In this document: in pieces, positions 1 through 5,987 of the stretch
Layout: every line of letters begins with the position of its first letter
Position numbering within the stretch: position 1 is the first letter of the stretch
Source: Syntrophaceae bacterium UBA4778
Lineage (GTDB): Bacteria > Desulfobacterota > Syntrophia > Syntrophales > UBA4778
Assembly: GCA_002403175.1 (NCBI GenBank)
Contig: DHHG01000316.1
Location: forward strand, 1-12,271
Length of the DNA stretch: 12,271 nt
Reading direction: 5' to 3'
Position numbers and translations under genes: made by a program
Notes under the pieces: model-generated
Database searches by the model: none
What the model saw: only the letters and a program-made list of their open reading frames with translations
What the model was told of the DNA's origin: nothing

Positions 1-234
1 GCAAGATGGTTTAGGCGTGCCGCAAATGGGCACTTCTTGGGTACTTCTGCAGACAAGCTATGATGAACGCTTCATAGGTTAAAAAATGTTTATGTAAAAG
101 CGTAGCATCGGTCAAACCACAGGGCAATAAAAAAAGTAAAAGGTAATCACATTTTTTCAGAATAGTTTCCCAAACGGCGTAGCATCATGGTAAGGTATGG
201 GATCAGGTCCGATCCTTATCCGCACGGGGGAATC
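1..234. other. leader region upstream of hpnI, no gene seen
   Basis: No coding frame is convincing here. A weak stem (GTGCC, 7-nt loop, GGCAC) lies near position 17 and could be the tail of an upstream gene's terminator, but its T-tract is poor. The 10-mer GCGTAGCATC occurs twice, at 100-109 and 177-186. No clear sigma-70 or sigma-54 promoter for hpnI could be picked out. Confidence 0.4.
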
Positions 235-1422
235 ATGTCGGCATGGCTCTCGATCCTGCAAGGCGTTACTCTGCTTCCTGTTGCTGCCGGTACGTTGTAT
301 GCCGGCCTGAGCGTTTTCACATTCCGGCGGTTCCATATCCGTGCCGCAAAACAAACTTCCGTTTCCGATCGGCCATGGCCCGCCGTTACCATATTGAAGC
401 CGGTCTGCGGACTGGAGAAGAATCTGGAAATCAATTTGACGAGCGCCTGCACTCAGGATTATCCCGATTTCCAGGTCATATTTTCAGTTCATGATTCAGA
501 TGACGCAGCGTTGCCCATTCTGAAAAAAATAAAGGAAAGATTTCCGGATAGAACATCCCTGGTCATTGCCGATCACCGATTCGGCCCCAACCGCAAGATC
601 AATAACCTGACTGCCGCTTTGCCCCTGGCCCGGAATCCCTATATCGTAATCAGCGACAGCGATATCCGTCTGATGCCGGACTACCTGAAACACATCATCG
701 CCCCCCTTTCAGATCCGCAGGTCGCCTTCGCCTGCACCCTGTATAAGGCAGTATCCGCCGATAGATGGTTTGAAAAACTCGAAGCGCTGACTCTCAACGC
801 CGATTTCGTACCCAGCGTCGTTTTCGCATACATGACAGGCGCCTCTCCGTTCTGCCTCGGGGCATCCGTCGCCTTTCGAAAAGAAGATCTCTACAAGACA
901 GGAGGATTCGAGGCCCTGGCCGGCTATCTTGCCGAGGATTATGAGCTGGGCCGAAGATTGCTGAAGATTCGTAAGCGTATCATCCTTTTGCCTGAAGCGG
1001 TCGATACGGTGGTCGATCTAAAAGATTTTTCTCAGTGGTGGACACATCAGGTAACCTGGGATCAAAAGACCAGGGCCGCCCAGCCATCCGGATTCATGGC
1101 CACCCTGCTCACCAGGCTTGTCCCTTTCGCAATCCTCTTTTTCCTCCTGAGAAAAGGAGATGAAACCGGTCTCACGATTCTTGTTGCCGCCCTTTTCATC
1201 AGGATGATCACGGTTGCCGCAAATGTCTCCTGGGGGCTGAAGAGCGCAATAGGATGGAAAGAGCTCCTGCTACTGCCGGTTAGAGATATCGCCGCTTTCT
1301 TCTCATGGGGCATTGCCATGGTGAAAGGAACCGTAAACTGGCGGGGTATAGATTACAGGCTCAGACGGGATGGCCATTTGGAAGATTTCGACCAGGCCCG
1401 CGAAAGCTGTGACGAAATATGA
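235..1422 (+). CDS. hpnI: HpnI, hopanoid-associated glycosyltransferase (GT21/ceramide-glucosyltransferase-like)
   Basis: This 395-aa membrane glycosyltransferase is expected to add N-acetylglucosamine to bacteriohopanetetrol, the first step towards the composite (cyclitol ether) hopanoid head group; that role is family knowledge. Visible features are an N-terminal membrane helix (about 4-28), a GT-A nucleotide-binding start (KPVCGLE, 55-61), the metal-binding DSD at 141-143, the EDYELGRR block at 234-241 carrying the catalytic Asp, and HQVTW at 271-275 at the place of the (Q/R)XXRW motif, with Thr where Arg is expected. C-terminal helices (about 290-365) and the NWRGIDYRL block (368-376) follow. 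An in-frame ATG at 187 would add 16 polar residues. I prefer ATG 235 because GGGGGA lies just upstream and the protein then begins with its membrane helix. The stop overlaps hpnK by four bases, implying coupling. Confidence 0.9.
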   Translation: MSAWLSILQGVTLLPVAAGTLYAGLSVFTFRRFHIRAAKQTSVSDRPWPAVTILKPVCGLEKNLEINLTSACTQDYPDFQVIFSVHDSDDAALPILKKIKERFPDRTSLVIADHRFGPNRKINNLTAALPLARNPYIVISDSDIRLMPDYLKHIIAPLSDPQVAFACTLYKAVSADRWFEKLEALTLNADFVPSVVFAYMTGASPFCLGASVAFRKEDLYKTGGFEALAGYLAEDYELGRRLLKIRKRIILLPEAVDTVVDLKDFSQWWTHQVTWDQKTRAAQPSGFMATLLTRLVPFAILFFLLRKGDETGLTILVAALFIRMITVAANVSWGLKSAIGWKELLLLPVRDIAAFFSWGIAMVKGTVNWRGIDYRLRRDGHLEDFDQARESCDEI

Positions 1423-2231
1423 ATCGTAAGCTCATCATAACGGCTGACGATTTCGGAATCTCCGAAAAGGTGAACCGCGCGATTGAAAAGGCGCATCAGT
1501 CCGGCATTCTCCATACAGCCAGCCTGATGCCCGGTGGGAATGCCTTTCAGGACGCGCTGGAAAGAGCCCGTCGGTTGCCGGCACTTCGGATCGGACTCCA
1601 CCTGGCCCTCGTCGATGCGCATCCCGTACTAACGCCAGAGGCGATTCCCGACCTGGTCGATGCTCAGGGAAGGCTCGCTTCCGATCTTGTCCGGGCGGGA
1701 TTTTCTTTCTTTTTCAAGATGGATATTCGAAGACAGCTTGCCGGTGAGATACGCGCGCAGTTTGAGGCTTTTCAGAAAACCGGGCTGGTTCTGGATCACG
1801 TAAACAGCCATCATCACATGCACCTGCATCCCACGATAAACGAACTAATGATCCGCATCGGCGTGCAATACGGGATGAAGGCCGTACGGTATCCCCGTGA
1901 ACCGGTACTGAGTCATTTCCGGGATCGGTTCCTTTTGCTGCCCTGGCTGAACCTCCTCAGGAATCGACTCGCGAAAGCCGGCATCCGGTCCAACGATGCT
2001 GTTTTCGGGATAAGTGAAAGCGGTAGAATGAGCCTGGACAGGACAGTGGATTTCATCCGCCATCTGCCGCCCGGAGTAACGGAGATTTTTTTTCACCCCG
2101 GAGCTGCGAATCAAAAATCGGATACAATGGATTCCGCCAAAGATGGTGATCTGGCTATTCTGCTCCACCCCGCCCTGCGGCAGGCAATCGAGGCCTCCGA
2201 AGCAGAACAGATCAGCTTTGAAGATCTGTGA
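1419..2231 (+). CDS. hpnK: HpnK, hopanoid-associated carbohydrate deacetylase (YdjC/ChbG family)
   Basis: A 270-aa cytoplasmic, metal-dependent deacetylase that should remove the acetyl group from N-acetylglucosaminyl bacteriohopanetetrol made by HpnI, giving the glucosaminyl form. The family signature is complete: TADDFGIS at 8-15 with metal/catalytic Asp10-Asp11, GLHL with His61, the His cluster NSHHHMH at 129-135, and HPG at 226-228. The start codon overlaps the hpnI stop (ATGA), so the two are probably translationally coupled. The last 20 bases overlap the 3' end of the oppositely oriented hpnJ. The length is normal for the family. An unrelated sugar substrate is possible for YdjC proteins in general, but the hpnI/hpnJ context makes the hopanoid role likely. 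Confidence 0.9.
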   Translation: MNRKLIITADDFGISEKVNRAIEKAHQSGILHTASLMPGGNAFQDALERARRLPALRIGLHLALVDAHPVLTPEAIPDLVDAQGRLASDLVRAGFSFFFKMDIRRQLAGEIRAQFEAFQKTGLVLDHVNSHHHMHLHPTINELMIRIGVQYGMKAVRYPREPVLSHFRDRFLLLPWLNLLRNRLAKAGIRSNDAVFGISESGRMSLDRTVDFIRHLPPGVTEIFFHPGAANQKSDTMDSAKDGDLAILLHPALRQAIEASEAEQISFEDL

Positions 2232-3642
2232 GGCAGGCTTTTCTTTCAGACCTGAACCCGAGGAATTCTCTCGCTTCCCGATACAGACGGCGCCTCTCTC
2301 CACTGTTCCAGATTGCCTTCCGGACAATGCGAAAGATGATTCTTGGCCGGAAGTAATAACGGGAATAGAAATCAGATACCGCCTGGATAATTTCTTTTCC
2401 GCTTAAATCCGAGTACTGGATATTGGGAAGCTGGCGTCCGCTTTCATCGGCCATATTCGAAGTGGTCAAAATACCCTTTTCCTGGAGATAGCGATAAAAT
2501 CTGGTTCCCGGATAGGGATGCGAAATAGAAACCTGGATTGTTTCCGGATCGAGCTGCATGGCAAAGCGGATCGACCTTTCGACCGTCTCCCGCGTTTCTC
2601 CGGGATGCCCTATCTGGAAGTCGCCGTGGACGGCGATTCCCAACCGCTTGCAGTGCTTCATAAATTCTAGCGCCTGCTCCGTTGTCGCACCCTTGCGAAT
2701 AGTTTTCAGGATCTCCGGGTCACCCGATTCGAAGCCGACCACCAGCAATCGACAACCGGCATCTTTCATAATGCGGAGCGTGTCGTAATCGATTGTTACC
2801 CTGGAGTTACACGACCAGGTGATTTTCAATGGCTTCAATGCGGCGCACATCTCAACAACGCGGGAACTCTTCCAGGTAAAGGTGTCATCATCGAAAAATA
2901 TCTCCCGTGCCTGCGGGAACAGCTCCCGTGCCCTCCTGACCTCGGCGATGACATTTTCCACACTGCGCAATCTCCAGCGGTGTCCGCTCATGGCCTGCGG
3001 CCAAAGGCAGAATGTACACTGTGCCGGACACCCTCGGGACGTATAGAATGAGACATAGGGATGAAGGATGAAAGGAATGCTGTAACGTTGCCATTCGAGA
3101 TCGCGCCGGTAAACATCCGTTACGAAGGGGAGTTGATCGAGGTTCTCGATCAAGGGACGGTCCGGGTTGTGAACAACCCGCCCATTTTTGCGAAAGCTGA
3201 TTCCTGCAATACCGTCTATTTTTTTCCCCTGAGCAAACTCCGCAATCGCATAATCGAATTCCTTTCGGGCTAGGAAGTCGATTGCGGGAGAGGCATTCAG
3301 GCTTTCCTGGGGCAGAACGGTGACATGCGGCCCGACAAAGGCGATCTTGAGATCGGGATGTTTCGATTTGATCATCTCAGCCAGACGAACATCGTTTTGA
3401 AATCCCGGCGTACTGGTGAAGATAACAACAAATTCATACTGTCCCGCGATTCGCACCGTTTCATCGGGGGTGATGTCGTGAGACGGAGCATCGAGGAGGC
3501 GGCTTTCTTTAATCAGGCCCGCCGGATACGCAAGCCAGGTGGGATACCAGTAAGATGTGACCTCACGCGTTGCCGGATAGCGGGCGCCTGCGCCGCCGTC
3601 GAATTTATCGAAAGATGGAGGATTCAGAAGCAGTGTTTTCAA
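2212..3642 (-). CDS. hpnJ: HpnJ, hopanoid-associated radical SAM protein (B12-binding-type N-terminus)
   Basis: A 476-aa radical SAM enzyme. In the family it converts glucosaminyl bacteriohopanetetrol to the cyclitol ether by a ring contraction. The N-terminal part (1-150) has the Rossmann-like, cobalamin-binding-type fold of these enzymes (MKTLLLNPPS start, VGPHVTVLP near 103-111). The [4Fe-4S]-binding CxxxCxxC is at Cys205, Cys209 and Cys212 in TSRGCPAQCTFC. SAM-barrel strands follow (IFFDDDTF 248-255, VGFESGD 302-308, GDFQIGHPGET 340-350). The C-terminus GERRRLYREAREFLGF (448-463) is typical of HpnJ. The start is TTG at 3642, chosen because AGGAG sits six bases upstream and MKTLLLNPP is the family's usual beginning. 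It is encoded opposite hpnIK and may be read with the upstream thiL. Confidence 0.9.
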   Translation of the reverse strand: MKTLLLNPPSFDKFDGGAGARYPATREVTSYWYPTWLAYPAGLIKESRLLDAPSHDITPDETVRIAGQYEFVVIFTSTPGFQNDVRLAEMIKSKHPDLKIAFVGPHVTVLPQESLNASPAIDFLARKEFDYAIAEFAQGKKIDGIAGISFRKNGRVVHNPDRPLIENLDQLPFVTDVYRRDLEWQRYSIPFILHPYVSFYTSRGCPAQCTFCLWPQAMSGHRWRLRSVENVIAEVRRARELFPQAREIFFDDDTFTWKSSRVVEMCAALKPLKITWSCNSRVTIDYDTLRIMKDAGCRLLVVGFESGDPEILKTIRKGATTEQALEFMKHCKRLGIAVHGDFQIGHPGETRETVERSIRFAMQLDPETIQVSISHPYPGTRFYRYLQEKGILTTSNMADESGRQLPNIQYSDLSGKEIIQAVSDFYSRYYFRPRIIFRIVRKAIWNSGERRRLYREAREFLGFRSERKACLTDLQS

Positions 3643-3686
3643 TTCGAACTCCTGATTTGAGAATCAAAGGATTTCGGAACGAAAAC

Positions 3687-3813
3687 ATCATACAGCAAAA
3701 GGAGCGATTTGGCTTTACGCCAAAGGATGAATTCGTGCTTCGATATTTCTCAGATCCGGATCGCGTCTCCTCCAATCAAACCACAGATTGTCGCGCTCCT
3801 TTTGCGATATGAT
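3687..3813. repeat. 127-bp inverted-repeat element with inner hairpins between thiL and hpnJ
   Basis: The ends form 20-base arms that match at 18 positions: 3687-3706 (ATCATAcaGCAAAAGGAGCG) against 3794-3813 (CGCTCCTTTTGCgaTATGAT). Inside lie TTTGGC-TTTAC-GCCAAA (3708-3724), the palindrome GATCCGGATC (3753-3762) and CAATC/GATTG (3773-3777 with 3786-3790). The overall shape is a long stem topped by small hairpins. It sits in the 268-bp gap between two genes on the minus strand, so it could be a structured leader of hpnJ, a processing or attenuation site, or a miniature inverted-repeat element. No target-site duplication was seen. Confidence 0.6.
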
Positions 3814-3910
3814 TAGCTTACGAAAATATGCGCAACGCTCATAGGAATTTATTCTGATAGAGTGTTTGAAGGGGAAAGGCTGAAGGCTTTCATATGTTGC
3901 AGAATTTGAA

Positions 3911-4930
3911 TTATTCCTTCAGATGATCCCACGCCTTCGCTTCGAGCGGTTTCGTTGTGCCGTCGGAAAGCATCAACTGACGGCCTTCGGAGGCTGGCAG
4001 AATCTCACCGATAATCGCAACCGGGGTTTTCGTTTCCTTCATTATCTGTCGGGCCAGTTCATCAGCATGTTCCGGAGGGGCCGTGAAGAGGAGTTCATAA
4101 TCCTCTCCGCCGAATATCGAGAAATGCCATTCATTGCCGTGCACTTTCCGGGAGAGGATACGGTTCTCAGCACTCACGGGTAGTTTGTCTGCGAATATCC
4201 GCACGCCGACATCGCTGCGCTCGCAGATATGCCCGAGATCTCCGGCGAGACCGTCACTGATATCCAGCATGGCGGTTGCTTTCCGCAATGATGCGATCAG
4301 CCGTCCTTCCCTTAACCGCGGAGTCGGCCGGTTGAAACGCTGTGATACCAGCCGGGCATACTCATCCTCCGTCGCCAGATTGGGATCAAGACACATGGCA
4401 ACACCCGCTGCCGCATCTCCCAGCGTTCCCGTGACCAGCACCCGATCCCCCGGATGCGCTCCCGAACGTAGAAGCACTTCCTGTTGCGGCGCCTCACCCA
4501 TCAGAAAGATGTCTATAAAAAATCCCAGGCGCGAGCCCGAGATGTTCCCTCCGATAATGCCGGTCCCCGATGCCTCCGCCTCGGCCCGCAGACCCGCATA
4601 GAGCTCGTCAATAAATGCTACTGAAAGATCTTTCGGCAAGCCCAATGAAATCAATGCAAAGCGAGGACTTCCGCCTGTGGCCGCAATATCGCTCAGGTTG
4701 ATAGCCAGCGCCTTGTGGCCGAGATCGCGGTAGTTAACAGTGTCGCGCAGAAAATGAGATCCCTCCATCTGAACATCGCAGGTAACCAGCCAGACCTTAT
4801 CGCCGTTACCGCGCAGGACGGCAACATCATCCCCGATCCCCTCGATCACACCGGGCACCTCCCCCGGCAGCATCGTCCGGATACGATCAATCAGTCCAAA
4901 TTCACCAAGCTCAGATACTTTCATGCTCAC
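3911..4930 (-). CDS. thiL: thiamine-phosphate (thiamine-monophosphate) kinase
   Basis: ThiL phosphorylates thiamine monophosphate with ATP to give thiamine diphosphate, the last step of cofactor synthesis, in the cytoplasm. At 339 aa the protein has the usual length. Family motifs are in order: IGDDVAVL with the metal-binding GDD at 33-35, CDVQMEGSHF (51-60) with Asp52, HKALAINLSDIAATGG (72-87), GGN at 127-129, DISDGLAGDL (223-232) and FGGEDYELLF (273-282). The start is most likely GTG at 4930, nine bases after AAGGA. An ATG two codons further in (4924) has a poorer distance. The GTG overlaps the TGA of the integron-integrase relic (GTGA), so the gene borrows its ribosome-binding site from that relic. 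No thiamine-pyrophosphate riboswitch was recognised upstream. Confidence 0.95.
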   Translation of the reverse strand: MSMKVSELGEFGLIDRIRTMLPGEVPGVIEGIGDDVAVLRGNGDKVWLVTCDVQMEGSHFLRDTVNYRDLGHKALAINLSDIAATGGSPRFALISLGLPKDLSVAFIDELYAGLRAEAEASGTGIIGGNISGSRLGFFIDIFLMGEAPQQEVLLRSGAHPGDRVLVTGTLGDAAAGVAMCLDPNLATEDEYARLVSQRFNRPTPRLREGRLIASLRKATAMLDISDGLAGDLGHICERSDVGVRIFADKLPVSAENRILSRKVHGNEWHFSIFGGEDYELLFTAPPEHADELARQIMKETKTPVAIIGEILPASEGRQLMLSDGTTKPLEAKAWDHLKE

Positions 4931-5062
4931 GTCTCACATTCCTTTTCTGATAGAAGTGTGTCCAGAGGGCTCCTTGGCGCATTGGACATGTTGCGGATGC
5001 ATAGGTATAGATCATTGTGGTTTCGATATTCTTGTTCCCAGCAGTTCCTGAATGTCTGTTGA
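4927..5062 (-). pseudogene. intI: 3' remnant of an integron integrase (IntI-type tyrosine recombinase), frameshifted
   Basis: Translating the minus strand in neighbouring frames recovers the C-terminal end of an integron integrase. TDIQELLG (about 5059-5036) is followed after one missing base by NKNIETTMIYTY (about 5034-4999), which holds the catalytic Tyr of the TTMIYTH motif. Another frame gives RSPLDTLLSEKECET and a TGA at 4929-4927. Family members read QELLGHKxVxTTMIYTHV...GVRSPLD..., so both blocks match. The lost base falls where the His codon of LLGH should be. Nothing of the N-terminal three quarters was found up to the attC-like hairpin at 5179, so most of the gene is deleted. It points left, away from the cassette remnants, as intI usually does. 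The match is from memory of the family. Confidence 0.75.
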
Positions 5063-5100
5063 ACATTGTCTTAACCGTGTCGCCCTTAATTAAGAAAATC

Positions 5101-5130
5101 AGGATAGATGGAAGATGTATAAGCTGTCAA
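5101..5130 (-). promoter_or_regulatory. possible sigma-70 promoter reading towards thiL
   Basis: On the minus strand TTGACA (5130-5125) is followed after 18 bases by TATCCT (5106-5101). The -35 is perfect and the -10 matches four of six. Transcription would start near 5094, cross the intI relic and enter thiL. The -35 overlaps an AT-rich inverted repeat (TCAATAAA 5127-5134 with TTTATTGA 5147-5154). Confidence 0.4.
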
Positions 5131-5178
5131 TAAAATGATTTATTGCTTTATTGATTCAGTGAGGGTTGAACAATCAAA

Positions 5179-5250
5179 ACACAACGTTTAAACAGCCGCT
5201 GCACCCGAAAGCGGCCTGCTGGGCCGCTCCGGGTGAGCTTTTCGTTGTAC
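5179..5250. other. attC-like recombination site (integron cassette hairpin)
   Basis: The stretch folds as nested arms: ACAACG (5181-5186) with CGTTGT (5243-5248), CACCCG (5202-5207) with CGGGTG (5230-5235), and AGCGGCC (5210-5216) with GGCCGCT (5222-5228) around a five-base loop. Unpaired bases interrupt the arms, as in attC sites. The ends read ACACAAC and GTTGTAC, each one position off the RYYYAAC / GTTRRRY consensus. On the minus strand the ends read GTACAAC and GTTGTGT, so orientation is uncertain. It lies between an integron-integrase relic and a cassette-sized gene start, which is the main reason to prefer attC over a terminator; there is no T-tract. Confidence 0.5.
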
Positions 5251-5290
5251 GCAAACAATAAATAGATGAGCGACCAGCGAAGGTGGTCTC

Positions 5291-5479
5291 TTGAAAGTCT
5301 TATGGCAAATAGAAGATAGCGACATAGAGAAAGTCCAAAGGTTCTACGACCGCCCAAAAGACAGTGCTTTTGTCCTGAACCGCATTGACCGAAACGTTAA
5401 CAAGTATCTTCCTCCGTTTTCAAATGGGGAAATATGGGACGCTGTTTACTTATTAATAATTGGGAGAGGGAAAGTTTAA
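5291..5479 (+). pseudogene. truncated cassette-type gene, unknown function
   Basis: A 62-residue reading frame starts at TTG 5291, four bases after AAGGTGG, about 40 bases beyond the attC-like site. The first 46 residues (KVLWQIEDSDIEKVQRFYD, then FVLNRIDRNV and the NGEIWDAV block) look like a real, charged, helical N-terminus. I recall similar starts in conserved hypothetical proteins of about 200 residues that continue with a CLLTTQQRSGP-type motif, but could not check this. From Trp-Asp-Ala-Val onward (base 5437) the sequence runs into a perfect 15-bp inverted repeat and the frame ends in LLIIGRGKV, unlike the rest. The gene therefore looks cut by insertion of the RAYT-type element that follows. 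Confidence 0.5.
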
Positions 5480-5494
5480 AAGTAAACAGCGTCC
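5437..5494. repeat. perfect 15-bp inverted repeat, probable left end of a RAYT/IS200-like element
   Basis: GGACGCTGTTTACTT (5437-5451) is repeated as its exact reverse complement at 5480-5494, around a 28-base purine-rich loop. There is no T-tract, so a terminator is unlikely. Hairpins of this kind flank REP-associated and IS200-like Y1 transposase genes, and a frameshifted 5' end of such a gene starts about 45 bases downstream. The left arm interrupts the preceding cassette-type gene. Confidence 0.7.
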
Positions 5495-5541
5495 TCCACC
5501 CTATCCGCACATGAAATCATGCGTTTCCAAGGAATAGAAGA

Positions 5542-5728
5542 GCCAGGCAACCGCGAATAGATGCACCGGGTGCATTGCGTCATATCATCATCAGGGGGAT
5601 TGAACGAAAGCAGATATTCAAAAGGCGATAACGATCAGGATCACTTTATCATTCGACTTGGTATCGATTTAAAAAAGAGTTCGACAATATGTTTTGCATG
5701 GTCGCACAGCAATGGAAGGGTTTGCTAA
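5542..5728 (+). pseudogene. 5' remnant of a RAYT (REP-associated, Y1/IS200-like) transposase
   Basis: Two consecutive frames give the N-terminus of a Y1 transposase of the RAYT family. ARQPRIDAPGAL then RHIIIRGIERKQIF is encoded at 5542-5619. A frame change at about 5620-5627 leads to DNDQDHFIIRLG and then STICFAW (5627-5701). Members of the family read PRIxAPGALHHIIxRGIERRxIFxDDxDRxxFxxRLG, followed by CFAWxLMPNHxH. The frame is lost just before the HUH-type metal site would appear, and a stop comes at 5726-5728. The start codon is also gone (GAGCC where ATGCC is expected). It is dead, and probably the internal part of the element whose left-end hairpin lies at 5437-5494. No right end was found. 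Confidence 0.75.
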
Positions 5729-5932
5729 TTCCAGTCATGCTCCTCAAAAAACAGTAAAAATGAACTGTGTGTCAGTTTAATTTACAAATCATCTCAAAAG
5801 CAATCCTTAATGTAATTCTAACCGGTTATGCTACTTTGTCTAATTCTACCTGTCTGTTTTTTTTACAAAACCACTTCACAATGCACAAACAAGATATTTA
5901 ATGATCACAGAATATCAAACAGTTATATCTTA
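5729..5932. other. AT-rich intergenic region upstream of the PEP-CTERM gene
   Basis: No coding frame was recognised. It holds a small stem AACTG-TGTGT-CAGTT near 5763-5777 and the 10-bp palindrome TAACCGGTTA at 5819-5828, about 105 bp upstream of the sigma-54 promoter. That is a normal distance for an enhancer-binding-protein site, though the role is only a guess. Confidence 0.4.
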
Positions 5933-5948
5933 TGGCGTATAAATTGCT
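5933..5948 (+). promoter_or_regulatory. sigma-54 (RpoN) -24/-12 promoter of the PEP-CTERM gene
   Basis: TGGCGTATAAATTGCT matches the consensus TGGCAC-N5-TTGCW at all key bases. GG is at 5934-5935 and GC at 5946-5947, with the required spacing. Transcription should begin near 5959, leaving a leader of about 29 bases before the ATG at 5988. PEP-CTERM genes in other bacteria are known to be driven by RpoN with the PrsK/PrsR two-component system, so this fits established biology. Confidence 0.75.
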
Positions 5949-5987
5949 ATAGGACGAAGCATTTTTTTAATTAAATTAGGAGGGGAA

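Noticed and set aside
1845..2327. 160-codon minus-strand frame across hpnK
   Set aside because: Shadow of hpnK; its sequence has no family likeness and hpnK has all its catalytic motifs.
3880..3900. terminator after thiL (GAAAGGCTGAAGGCTTTC)
   Set aside because: Only five bases pair, the centre is a direct rather than inverted repeat, and no T-tract follows on the minus strand.
4134..4601. 155-codon plus-strand frame inside thiL
   Set aside because: Antisense shadow of thiL, rich in Arg, Ser and Pro as expected from the reverse of that gene.
4931..5178. TPP riboswitch upstream of thiL
   Set aside because: No thi-box-like conserved core was seen on the minus strand; the region is occupied by the integrase relic.
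5561..5575. ATGCACC-G-GGTGCAT palindrome, operator-like
   Set aside because: It encodes the DAPGA part of the RAYT relic, so the symmetry is probably a by-product of coding sequence.
5591..5606. GGGGGATTGAAC, reminiscent of a CRISPR repeat end
   Set aside because: Single occurrence, no spacing pattern, and explained by the RGIER codons of the RAYT relic.
5690..5740. c-di-GMP riboswitch (GEMM) upstream of the PEP-CTERM gene
   Set aside because: Some resemblance around CAGCAATGGAAGGG, but the conserved helices are absent and the sequence belongs to the RAYT relic.
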